A stretch of 64,000 nt of DNA from Hymenobacter sediminicola (GTDB taxonomy: Bacteria > Bacteroidota > Bacteroidia > Cytophagales > Hymenobacteraceae): contig NZ_CP060202.1 in the NCBI RefSeq assembly GCF_014250515.1, forward strand, positions 2,973,001-3,037,000. The letters run 5' to 3'. The position numbers and the translations under genes are program-made. Shown here piece after piece: positions 52,997-61,471 of the stretch. Position 1 is the first letter of the stretch; the number at the start of each line of letters is the position of its first letter. The notes beneath the pieces were generated by a model that had not been told where the DNA came from, did no database searches, and saw only the letters and a program-made list of their open reading frames with translations.

Positions 52997-54191
52997 CCTC
53001 GTTAACGCCACCGGTCCGGTGGTGGTCATCCGGGGCCGAGGCCGGGTATCGGCCTTGGGCTTGGCCGCGGGGCCAGCTATTGTAGAAGCGTCGTCATTCA
53101 CTACCCACGCCACCGGCGTACCTGTAGCTGCCTTGCCAGCCGTGGCGGAAGCCACCGTAGCTGCCCTGCGCCATAGCCAGCCAGCCTTCCGCCAGCTTGA
53201 CCGCACCGTGCTGCTGGCACTATTGGCCGCTCGCCAGGCAACCACCGCCGCTGGCTGGCTCTCGGAGGCTAACAGCCAGCAACCAACCCTCGCCGTAAGC
53301 ATCGGGAGCAGCCGGGGGGCCACAGGACGACTAGAGGAATTTCATGTCGGGTTTCTGGCCGACGGCAGCGTACCCACCGCTGCCTCGCCGCTCACCACGC
53401 TGGGCAATGTGGCCAGTTGGGTAGCTTTTGATGCGGGTAGCCCGGGCGGCGCGGCGCTGAGCCACTCCAGCACCTGCAGCAGCGCGTTTCAGGCCCTAGG
53501 CAATGCTTTGGCGTGGCTGAAAGCGGGCATGGCCGACCGGTTTCTGGCCGGTGGCACCGAGGCACCGCTCACCAACTTCACCCTGGCCCAGATGCGCGCC
53601 ATCGGCATTTACTCGCCCTTAGCCGCCGCCGAATGGCCCTGCCGGCCCGGCGCGGGCCGGCCTTCCACGTTTGTGCTGGGCGAAGGCGCGGCCGTGTTTG
53701 CCCTGGAGCAGCTTTCCGCCGCCCAGGCTGCCGCCGAAACCAACCCGTTGCTGGTGCTGGCTGGCGTGGGGTTTGGCTTCGAGGCCATCGGCAGCAAAAC
53801 CGGTCTTTCTGCCGATGGCCGGCATTTTCAGCAGGCCATGCGCCTGGCTCTTACCCAAGCTGCCCTCACTCCTGCTGATATCGACGCCGTGGTGCTGCAT
53901 AGCCCCGGCACACCCGCCGGCGACGCGGCCGAACGAGCAGCACTGCAGGCAATTTTCGGGGAGGAGCTGCCACTGCTGCTATCCAATAAGTGGCTGCTTG
54001 GCCACACGCTGGGCGCATCGGCCGCGCTGAGTCTGGATTTCGCCTGCCACGTCATCGAAACCCAGCAGTGGCCAAGCGCGCCGTTTCCCACTGATTTAGC
54101 TACCACTGCCACCAAACCTATTCGGCGGATTCTGGTGAATGCTGCGGGCTTTGGGGGGAATGCAGCCAGTGTTTTATTGGCGCGTCTGTAG
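52989..54191 (+). CDS. Beta-ketoacyl synthase (FabF/B-like) coupled to bioA
   Basis: A 400-residue thiolase-fold condensing enzyme. The Cys nucleophile lies in SHSSTCSSAFQALGNAL near residue 162, the first His in LHSPGTPAGDAAE near 302 (replacing the usual HGTxTPxGD) and the second in NKWLLGHTLGASAA near 337, so the Cys-His-His triad is kept. The N-terminal 120 residues are divergent. The start ATG is inside the bioA 3' end (ATGACTAA), so it is translated with bioA. It may supply the pimeloyl chain for biotin, or be a fatty acid enzyme recruited to the operon. Confidence 0.88.
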   Translation: MTNLVNATGPVVVIRGRGRVSALGLAAGPAIVEASSFTTHATGVPVAALPAVAEATVAALRHSQPAFRQLDRTVLLALLAARQATTAAGWLSEANSQQPTLAVSIGSSRGATGRLEEFHVGFLADGSVPTAASPLTTLGNVASWVAFDAGSPGGAALSHSSTCSSAFQALGNALAWLKAGMADRFLAGGTEAPLTNFTLAQMRAIGIYSPLAAAEWPCRPGAGRPSTFVLGEGAAVFALEQLSAAQAAAETNPLLVLAGVGFGFEAIGSKTGLSADGRHFQQAMRLALTQAALTPADIDAVVLHSPGTPAGDAAERAALQAIFGEELPLLLSNKWLLGHTLGASAALSLDFACHVIETQQWPSAPFPTDLATTATKPIRRILVNAAGFGGNAASVLLARL

Positions 54192-54340
54192 CGCGACGTT
54201 TCCGCTTCGCGTATCGTTGCAGTATGCCTCCTGAAAATCAGACACGGTGCGTGAAGCCGAAGTGTCTCGTCACACCCTGTTCGCGAATCCGGATCCGCTG
54301 CACTTTTTCCGTTCATTCCTTTCCCAACCACAACCTGCTC

Positions 54341-55699
54341 ATGCGTCGTTTTTCCCCTTTGCTGCTGGCTTTTGGCCTTACTGCCCCGGCGCTGGCTCAA
54401 ACCAAGCCCACTACCACGCCCAATCCGCTCATCACCCGCATGGTAGTGGAAGTGTCCGAAAAAAATCTACGTGACGACATTGACAAGCTCGTAAGCTTCG
54501 GCACACGGCACACATTGAGCGATACTAAAAGCAAAAAGCGCGGCATTGGGGCGGCCCGCAACTGGGTGGAAAGTGAGTTCCGTAAGTACAGTAAGGCCAG
54601 CGGCGGCCGGCTCAAAGTCGAGCAAGACACGTTCACCATCAAGCCCGACGGCCGCCGCATCAACCGGCCGGTACTCATGGCAAACGTCATGGCTACGCTG
54701 CCCGGCACCGACCCCACCGACAAGCGTGTGTTCATCGTAAGCGGCCACATCGACTCGCGGGTGACGGATGTGATGAACGCCACCGCCGACGCACCCGGCG
54801 CCAACGACGACGGCTCGGGCACAGTGGCCGTGATGGAGCTGGCCCGCGTGATGAGTAAGCAGCAATTTCCAGCAACCATCATTTTCGTGGCGGTACAGGG
54901 CGAAGAACAGGGGCTGTATGGCTCCACGCACTTGGCCAGGCGCGCCAAAGCCGAGGGCTGGAACTTGGTGGCCATGCTCAACAACGACATCATGGGCAAC
55001 TCCTCGGGCCACGACCCTGCAATAAAGGACGATAAGCGCCTGCGCGTGTTCAGTGAAGGCGTGCCCGCCACCGAAACCGCCGACGAAGCCAAAGTACGCC
55101 GCACATTGAGCAGTGAAAACGACTCGCCGAGCCGCAACCTGGCCCGCTATACACGCACAGCCTGCCAGCAGTATGTGTCCGGCCACGAGGTAGTGCTGGA
55201 GTATCGTCCCGACCGGTTCCTGCGCGGCGGCGACCATACGCCCTTCAACCAGCAGGGCTTTACGGCGGTCCGCTTCTCAGAGATGAACGAGGACTTCCGC
55301 CACCAGCACCAAGACCTGCGCACCGAGAATGGCGAAGAATATGGTGACCACGCCAAGTTCATGGACTTCGCTTACCTGCGCAAGAACACCGGCGTCAATC
55401 TGGCTACTCTGGCTTCGCTGGCCTTGGCTCCCGCTGCCCCCGAAAACGTGGGCGTACTCACGGCTAAGCTGACCAACCGCACCGAACTGCAATGGCAGGC
55501 GCCCAAAACCGGCGAAAAGCCAGCCGGCTACTACGTGCTGATGCGCGAAACCAGTGCCCCCGAGTGGCAGCAGAAGTTCTTCGTAACGGACACCAAAGCC
55601 GACCTCCCTCACAGCAAGGACAACTACATTTTCGGGGTAGTATCTGTCGATGCTGAAGGGCACGAAAGCCTGCCTGTGCTGCCGAAACCGGTGCGGTAA
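54341..55699 (+). CDS. Exported M28-family zinc aminopeptidase with C-terminal beta domain
   Basis: A 452-residue protein with signal peptide (MRRFSPLLLAFGLTAPALAQ). The M28 co-catalytic site is visible: SGHIDSR near 134, GANDDGSGT near 155, VQGEEQGLYGS (general base Glu), NNDIMG and GGDHTPFNQQGF. From about residue 355 a fibronectin III-like domain begins (LTNRTELQWQAPKTGEKPAGY). It should trim peptides in the periplasm. The ATG at 54341 starts the signal peptide; an upstream in-frame ATG at 54224 is unlikely. Confidence 0.92.
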   Translation: MRRFSPLLLAFGLTAPALAQTKPTTTPNPLITRMVVEVSEKNLRDDIDKLVSFGTRHTLSDTKSKKRGIGAARNWVESEFRKYSKASGGRLKVEQDTFTIKPDGRRINRPVLMANVMATLPGTDPTDKRVFIVSGHIDSRVTDVMNATADAPGANDDGSGTVAVMELARVMSKQQFPATIIFVAVQGEEQGLYGSTHLARRAKAEGWNLVAMLNNDIMGNSSGHDPAIKDDKRLRVFSEGVPATETADEAKVRRTLSSENDSPSRNLARYTRTACQQYVSGHEVVLEYRPDRFLRGGDHTPFNQQGFTAVRFSEMNEDFRHQHQDLRTENGEEYGDHAKFMDFAYLRKNTGVNLATLASLALAPAAPENVGVLTAKLTNRTELQWQAPKTGEKPAGYYVLMRETSAPEWQQKFFVTDTKADLPHSKDNYIFGVVSVDAEGHESLPVLPKPVR

Positions 55700-55743
55700 C
55701 TGCTGGTCAGATAACTTCTTCAAACGTTACCCGCCAGCTAGTA

Positions 55744-56559
55744 ATGACTATGCTTATACGTCGTGGTTTCTGGCTTATTTCGCTACTTCTGCTGAGCACT
55801 GTGCCTCGGCTAGGATATGCGGAGTGCGTGGAACAACCAGATATTGCGGTGTGGCCGGACGAGCATTCCATAACTTCCATCCAGCCACGCCAGTTGTTCC
55901 TGTTTTCTGCTGGCAGCCGCACCAATGGCCGCCGCGACCTTCCGGATTTTGGGCGCCGAATTCAGGTGTATCTGTGGTCGAAGCACGACTCGGTGCCATT
56001 GCTGCTGCTAGACCAGCCGGCTAACCCACTCAGCAGCGACCTGCAAGTACTAATGCAGCCAGCTCGGCCATTGCTGCCCGATACGGTGTACCACTTGCGC
56101 ACCAGCCTGCCGTACGTAGGCTATTGGCTGTTTCGGATGCAGCGCGCCCGGGCCGGCAGCAACCAACTCGTTATTGCACACCGCTGGCGCGTCAGTAGCG
56201 CACCGCCCGATACGCAGGCCCCCCGCTGGACGGCTACGCCCAGCGTGATGCATAAGGAATATTCCAGCAACAGCGAGGGAATCAACAATTTCGTGCAGTT
56301 CTCTAATTCGGTGCTGGACGCCTCGCCGGTGCTGGTGCGGGCCACCATCCGAAGCGCGCGGCATGCAAAACCGGTGGTCAGCTACCTCACTCCCTGGGAT
56401 AATCTGCTAGGAATCGGCTGGTTTTCGTGCAGCGGCAACTTCACTTTTGGGCCAAGTGAAGACTGTACCGTAACGTTTGAGGCGCTTGATGCCGCCGGCA
56501 ACCGCAGCCTCGCTACCAGCCACCCTCTGCCCTTCCAAGCCCCTATACGGCCAGGGTAG
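55744..56559 (+). CDS. Exported protein of unknown function
   Basis: A 271-residue protein with signal peptide (FWLISLLLLSTVPRLGYAE). The mature part starts CVEQPDIAVWPDEHSI and seems to consist of two or three Ig-like beta domains (LPDTVYHLRTSLP, CTVTFEALDAAGNRSLATS). Two Cys pairs could form disulfides. No family is recognised. A second ATG two codons in (55750) is also possible. Confidence 0.6.
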   Translation: MTMLIRRGFWLISLLLLSTVPRLGYAECVEQPDIAVWPDEHSITSIQPRQLFLFSAGSRTNGRRDLPDFGRRIQVYLWSKHDSVPLLLLDQPANPLSSDLQVLMQPARPLLPDTVYHLRTSLPYVGYWLFRMQRARAGSNQLVIAHRWRVSSAPPDTQAPRWTATPSVMHKEYSSNSEGINNFVQFSNSVLDASPVLVRATIRSARHAKPVVSYLTPWDNLLGIGWFSCSGNFTFGPSEDCTVTFEALDAAGNRSLATSHPLPFQAPIRPG

Positions 56560-56826
56560 CCACCTACCGGCACCAGCCAGCAGCAGGCCAGACCGGTTGC
56601 GCCGAAATAGCAGCTGCACGCAATTACCACTACTTGTCTCTTTTATCTGATGCATGTCTGTCAAGTAGACTACCGTTCTATTTACCCGACTGGTAGCCGG
56701 CTTTTTTTGCACCAAGGCTGGCCAAATGCTATTTGTGTACTTTCTTTGCGGCACCAGACGCCTCTTTGGCCCTGGTCCGATACTGCGCTTTTCGCCATGT
56801 ACCCTACCAACTCCCATGTCGTTCTG

Positions 56827-56901
56827 ATGCCGCTGGCCACCGCCGGAGCGAAGTGCGCGTGCGTGTTGGTCAAGAAATGCAAGAAACGGATTCCGGCCTG
56901 A
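56827..56901 (+). CDS. Candidate lysine-rich leader peptide of lysC-lysA
   Basis: A 24-codon frame ending VLVKKCKKRIPA-stop: five lysines, four of them in a KK-C-KK block (codons at 56872-56886). It ends 46 bases before the terminator-like hairpin upstream of lysC. A longer in-frame start at 56797 is possible. Short frames with runs of the regulated amino acid before a terminator are the mark of ribosome-mediated attenuation. No evidence of translation can be read from sequence, so the call is tentative. Confidence 0.5.
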   Translation: MPLATAGAKCACVLVKKCKKRIPA

Positions 56902-56946
56902 CCGTCGCACCCGTTCATTGCGCTTCGTTGCTTCTCTGAACTCTCC

Positions 56947-56975
56947 GCGCCGGTCCTCTTGGGCCGGCGCTTTTT
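56947..56975 (+). terminator. Attenuator-like terminator in the lysC leader
   Basis: GCGCCGG (56947-56953) pairs with CCGGCGC (56964-56970), followed by T5. An alternative pairing exists: GGA (56888-56890) plus CCGGC (56893-56897) can pair with GCCGG-TCC (56949-56956) and would break the terminator. It is 39 bases before the lysC ATG. The rest of the 454-bp gap 56560-57013 holds a TTTCTTTG box at 56741-56748 and no other gene I can support. Confidence 0.7.
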
Positions 56976-57013
56976 GTTTGTCCTTTTCTGCTGATTTCCC
57001 GTTTATCCATTTC

Positions 57014-58348
57014 ATGAAAGTTCTCAAGTTTGGCGGCACGTCCGTCGGGTCGGCGCAACGGATGCGCGAGGTAGCAGAGCTGATTCAGGCGCCCCAGGAG
57101 CGGCGCATTGTGGTGCTATCGGCCATGAGTGGCACCACGAATACATTGGTAGAAATTGGGCGCCTGCTCTATGCCAACGACGTGGTAGCTGCCACGGCCC
57201 GTATCGAAATTATGCGCCAGGGCTACCACATGATAGCGCATGAGCTGCTGCCCGAAGCCACCGTAGCCGCGGCAGCCATCAAAGACCTCGACGGCGTATT
57301 CCGCACCCTGTTCGACCTAACGCGGCAGCCGCTTTCAGCCTCTGGCGAGCGGGTAATTCTGGCCCAAGGGGAGCTGCTGAGCACCTGTTTGTTCCACCAC
57401 TACCTGACCGGCGTGCTGCACCGCGACGCCGTGCTGCTACCGGCCCTAGAATTCATGCGTCTCGACCAGAATGAGGAGCCAGATGCGGCCTATATTCGGG
57501 AGCATCTGGCGGCACAGCTGACCCGGCATCCGGAGCAGCAGTTGTTCATTACGCAGGGCTATATCTGCCGCAACGCGCACGGCAAAACTGACAACCTCAA
57601 GCGCGGCGGCTCCGACTACTCGGCCTCGCTGATTGGGGCCGCGGCCGACGCTGAGGAAATCCAGATCTGGACCGACATCGACGGGCTGCACAACAACGAC
57701 CCGCGGGTGGTGGAAGGCACGTATCCTATCCGGGAACTGTCGTTTGATGAGGCCGCCGAGCTGGCGTATTTCGGAGCCAAGATTCTGCACCCCAGCTCTA
57801 TTCTGCCCGCCGCCAAGCACGGTATTCCGGTACGGCTACTGAACACCATGCAGCCCGAAGCGCCCGGCACGCTTATCTCAACCCGGACCGGCAACGAAGC
57901 CATCAAAGCGGTGGCGGCGAAAGACGGGCTGGTAGCCATCAAAATCAAGTCGAGCCGGATGCTGCTGGCGCATGGCTTCCTGCGCAGCGTGTTTGAGGTG
58001 TTTGAGCGACACCGCACGTCCATCGACATGATTACGACCTCAGAAGTGGCCGTGTCGCTCACCATCGACGACGCCACCCACCTGCCCCGGATTCTGGAGG
58101 AGTTACGGAGTTTTGGCACAGTGGAAGTCGATGAAAACCAGACCATCATCTGTCTCGTCGGCAACCTGATTCAGGAAACCAACGGCGCCGCCCGTCTCGT
58201 GTTCAATGCCTTAGTCGATGTGCCGCTGCGCATGATTTCCTACGGCGGCTCGCCCAACAACATCAGCCTGCTGGTGCATACTTCCGACAAAACCCGCGCC
58301 TTGAAAGCGCTGAATGCCGGACTGTTTCAGCGGCCGGTAACAGCCTGA
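57014..58348 (+). CDS. lysC: Aspartate kinase
   Basis: A 444-residue monofunctional aspartokinase that starts the aspartate family pathway by phosphorylating aspartate. KFGGTSVGSA at residues 4-13, GGSDYSASLIGAA, WTDIDGLHNNDPRVV and FFGAKILHP-like YFGAKILHPSS are diagnostic. Two C-terminal ACT domains (VAIKIKSSRMLLAHGF, IICLVGNL) provide feedback binding, probably of lysine and/or threonine. The ATG at 57014 is the natural start. lysA follows 97 bases later. Confidence 0.95.
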   Translation: MKVLKFGGTSVGSAQRMREVAELIQAPQERRIVVLSAMSGTTNTLVEIGRLLYANDVVAATARIEIMRQGYHMIAHELLPEATVAAAAIKDLDGVFRTLFDLTRQPLSASGERVILAQGELLSTCLFHHYLTGVLHRDAVLLPALEFMRLDQNEEPDAAYIREHLAAQLTRHPEQQLFITQGYICRNAHGKTDNLKRGGSDYSASLIGAAADAEEIQIWTDIDGLHNNDPRVVEGTYPIRELSFDEAAELAYFGAKILHPSSILPAAKHGIPVRLLNTMQPEAPGTLISTRTGNEAIKAVAAKDGLVAIKIKSSRMLLAHGFLRSVFEVFERHRTSIDMITTSEVAVSLTIDDATHLPRILEELRSFGTVEVDENQTIICLVGNLIQETNGAARLVFNALVDVPLRMISYGGSPNNISLLVHTSDKTRALKALNAGLFQRPVTA

Positions 58349-58445
58349 ACAGTATTGCGCGACCTAACTTCCTGATTTTTTGACCTGATATTCTCTCAGC
58401 TCCGTGCCGGCTTTCCTGGCCAGCACGGACCGCAGCCTACGCTAC

Positions 58446-59594
58446 ATGTCCTTTTCCATTTCGCCGGAGCTTCTGGCTCAGTCCACTCCCTTTTACCACT
58501 ACGATCTGGCCCTGCTGGACCGCACTTTGGCGGCGCTGCAACAGGCTGCAAAACCGCGCGGTTTCCAGGCTCATTACGCCCTGAAAGCCAACGTCAATCT
58601 GCCGGTGCTGGCGCGCATCAAAGCGGCTGGCCTGGGGGCCGACTGCGTAAGTGGCGGCGAAGTGCAGCGCGCCCTTGACGCGGGTTTCGCGCCGGACCAC
58701 ATTGTATTTGCCGGCGTGGGTAAGTCCGATGCGGAAATCAATCGGGCGCTTGCTGCCGACATCTGGTGCTTCAATGCCGAATCGGGGGAAGAGTTGCAGG
58801 TACTCAATGCGCTGGCCGGCGCGCAGGGCCGCACGGCGCGGGTAGCGTTGCGCGTCAACCCAAACGTAGATGCCCATACGCACCCACACATCACGACGGG
58901 TCTGGAAGCCAACAAGTTTGGCATTAGTCTGGCTGATTTGCCGGCAGTAGTAGCGCAACTATCCTCGCTGCCGAGTGTGGAGCTGGTGGGCCTGCACGCG
59001 CACATCGGTTCCCAGATTACGGACCTGACCGTTTTTGCTGATCTGAGCCACAAGCTAAATGAGCTGCAAACCTGGCTGGCTGACCAGGGCTACACGTTGC
59101 CGCACCTCAACGTAGGCGGCGGCCTCGGCATCGACTACCATCATCCTGATGAGAACCTAATTCCGGACTTCGAAGGCTACTTCTCAATGTTTGAGAAGCA
59201 TTTGGTGCGCCGCCCGGGCCAGCAGGTGCATGTGGAGCTGGGCCGGGCTGTGGTAGCGCAATGCGGCACGCTTCTGAGCCGGGTGCTCTACATGAAGCAA
59301 AGCCAGCAGACCCAGTTTGCTATTCTTGATGCGGGCATGACCGAGCTAATGCGCCCGGCCCTCTACGGCAGCTACCATCACATCCAGAACCTCTCAAATC
59401 CTGACGGCGACCGGTACATCTACGACGTAGTAGGCCCCATCTGCGAGTCGTCGGATAGCTTCGGGAAGGAACTGGCATTGCCAAGGACTCAGCGTGGCGA
59501 CTTGGTGGCAATTCGCTCGGCTGGAGCGTACGGCGAGGTAATGTCATCGGGCTACAACCTGCGCGAGAAGGCCGCCGCCGTCTATGTAGGCTAA
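58446..59594 (+). CDS. lysA: Diaminopimelate decarboxylase
   Basis: A 382-residue PLP enzyme that makes lysine from meso-diaminopimelate. The PLP lysine is in HYALKANVNLPVL near residue 47, with HAHIGSQITD, NVGGGLGIDY, and the second-half motifs ELGRAVVAQCGTL, GPICESSDSF and GAYGEVMSSGYN. It is shorter than some LysA, but all catalytic parts are present. Co-transcription with lysC is likely, so the upstream attenuator would control both. Confidence 0.95.
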   Translation: MSFSISPELLAQSTPFYHYDLALLDRTLAALQQAAKPRGFQAHYALKANVNLPVLARIKAAGLGADCVSGGEVQRALDAGFAPDHIVFAGVGKSDAEINRALAADIWCFNAESGEELQVLNALAGAQGRTARVALRVNPNVDAHTHPHITTGLEANKFGISLADLPAVVAQLSSLPSVELVGLHAHIGSQITDLTVFADLSHKLNELQTWLADQGYTLPHLNVGGGLGIDYHHPDENLIPDFEGYFSMFEKHLVRRPGQQVHVELGRAVVAQCGTLLSRVLYMKQSQQTQFAILDAGMTELMRPALYGSYHHIQNLSNPDGDRYIYDVVGPICESSDSFGKELALPRTQRGDLVAIRSAGAYGEVMSSGYNLREKAAAVYVG

Positions 59595-59674
59595 GTAGCC
59601 GGCAGGCAATACGCAATACGTACAACTCTATTGCGGTCCGGTAGTTAGCACTATACCACCTACCCTGCCTACTC

Positions 59675-61147
59675 ATGAAAATCCTGCTTACTGGTGCCAA
59701 CGGCTACATCGGCCAACGTTTGCTGCCGCTTTTAATCGAAGCCGGCCACGAAGTAGTATGCCTCGTGCGCGACCCGCGCCGCTTTGAGCTGCCGGAGAGC
59801 CAGCGCCCGCACGTGACGGTGGCACAAGGCGACCTGCTCAAGCCGGAGTCACTACAGGAATTGCCCACCGACATTGAGGCGGCGTACTACCTGGTGCATT
59901 CCATGAGCGGCGACGGCAAGGATTTTTTCCAGCTGGAGCAGGAGTCGGCGCGCCACTTTACTGCCTACCTGAACCGCACCACGGCCCGGCAGGTGATTTA
60001 TCTTTCCGGCATCGCCAACGACCAGGCCCTGAGCGTACACCTTCGTTCCCGCAAAGGCGTGGAAGAGGTGCTGGGCAAGGCACAGGCGTCCCTTACGGTA
60101 TTGCGGGCCAGCATCATTATCGGCTCGGGGTCGGCGTCGTTTGAGATTATCCGGGACTTGGTGGAGAAGCTTCCCGTGATGATTACGCCACGCTGGCTGA
60201 ACTCGCGCTGCCAGCCTATCGGTATCCGCGACGTTATGTTTTACCTGACCAGCGTGCTCGGCAACGAAGCCTGCTACGGGCACTCCTTCGATATTGGCGG
60301 CCCCGATGTGCTGACGTACCGCGACATGCTGCTGCAGCTGGCACAGGTCCGCGGCTACCGGCGCTACATCATCACGGTGCCCGTACTCACCCCGCGGCTG
60401 TCGTCGTGGTGGCTGTTTCTGGTAACAAGCACCTCGTTTTCGCTGGCGCAAAGTCTTGTGGAAAGCCTACGCAATGATACCGTAGCCGACCCGCAGCGCA
60501 GCATTGCGGCCGTGCTGCCGCACGAGTGCATGGGCTACACGGAAGCGGTACAACTGGCTTTTCAGCGCATTGATCAGAATGAAGTAGTAAGTAGCTGGAG
60601 CGATGCACTGAGCAGCGGCAAGATGCCCCGCAACTACATGGACCACATTCAGATACCACAGCACGGCCTGCTCACCGACCGCCAAACCCTGCGTTTCCGC
60701 CGCGACCCGCAACAGGTGCTGCAGAATGTCTGGAGCATCGGCGGCGACCGGGGTTGGTACAAAGTGGAATGGCTCTGGCGTATCCGCGGCATTATGGACA
60801 AAATGGTAGGCGGCCCGGGCCTGCGGCGTGGCCGCCGCTCCCCTACCAAGCTCCGTGCCGGCGACCCACTCGACTTCTGGCGCGTACTTGTGGCCGACAA
60901 AACTGCCCGCCGCCTGCTGCTGTATGCCGAAATGAAGCTCCCTGGCGAAGCGTGGCTGCAGTTCCGCATCCTCGACAACGAAGATGGCTCCCATACGCTA
61001 GAACAGCTGGCGGCTTTCCGCCCAAAGGGCCTGGCCGGCCGGCTCTACTGGTACTCGTTGGTACCGTTTCATTTCATCATTTTCAAGGGCATGATTGAGA
61101 ATATCGTGCAGTATGAGGCACCAGAGCAAGTGCCAGTCGTAGCGTAG
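59675..61147 (+). CDS. NAD(P)-binding oxidoreductase with C-terminal DUF2867
   Basis: A 490-residue two-domain protein. Residues 1-310 form an extended short-chain dehydrogenase fold with GANGYIGQRLLPLLIEAGH near residues 7-25 (shown: TGANGYIGQRLLPLL), VVCLVRDPRR and YYLVHSM. Residues about 330-480 match DUF2867 (WRIRGIMDKMVGGPGLRRG, DFWRVLVAD, MKLPGEAWLQFRI). The pair is common in bacteria but its substrate is unknown. The stretch RGRRSP shows a basic linker inside DUF2867. Confidence 0.88.
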   Translation: MKILLTGANGYIGQRLLPLLIEAGHEVVCLVRDPRRFELPESQRPHVTVAQGDLLKPESLQELPTDIEAAYYLVHSMSGDGKDFFQLEQESARHFTAYLNRTTARQVIYLSGIANDQALSVHLRSRKGVEEVLGKAQASLTVLRASIIIGSGSASFEIIRDLVEKLPVMITPRWLNSRCQPIGIRDVMFYLTSVLGNEACYGHSFDIGGPDVLTYRDMLLQLAQVRGYRRYIITVPVLTPRLSSWWLFLVTSTSFSLAQSLVESLRNDTVADPQRSIAAVLPHECMGYTEAVQLAFQRIDQNEVVSSWSDALSSGKMPRNYMDHIQIPQHGLLTDRQTLRFRRDPQQVLQNVWSIGGDRGWYKVEWLWRIRGIMDKMVGGPGLRRGRRSPTKLRAGDPLDFWRVLVADKTARRLLLYAEMKLPGEAWLQFRILDNEDGSHTLEQLAAFRPKGLAGRLYWYSLVPFHFIIFKGMIENIVQYEAPEQVPVVA

Positions 61148-61471
61148 CCTGCTGGCCGGGTAGTCAGATTTGCTCCGGTTCTGCGGCCAGCAACCACTTG
61201 GGAAGTTCGTTACTACCCCCGAAATCAGCTATTTATATCATTGACTGATGATATCCTCTAATCAGGTATTCAACTTATTGACATTCAATCTTATAATAAC
61301 AAAAATTTTCATTCTATAAAGTCTGATTACTGTAATAATTGGAAAGGAAGTCGAGTAATGGAAAAGTAGTTTAGCTTCCGTTGCCTCTGTTGGGGCCGCT
61401 TTACCATAAGCCGTTCTTCACGCTGCCAGTTGTGCTGCATTTTCGTACCGAAGCCAAGGATTTCTTGGTCC
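61148..61471. other. AT-rich intergenic region
   Basis: This 324-bp spacer is AT-rich from 61210 to 61370. An inverted repeat ATATCAT (61235-61241) / ATGATAT (61248-61254) with a six-base spacer is present, and a GTCTGATTA segment at about 61320 resembles those at 45069 and 45205. No gene, terminator or clear -7 box is supported. Confidence 0.5.

Noticed and set aside
52229..53323. Minus-strand 364-codon frame across bioA and the synthase
   Set aside because: Antisense to two conserved genes; shadow.
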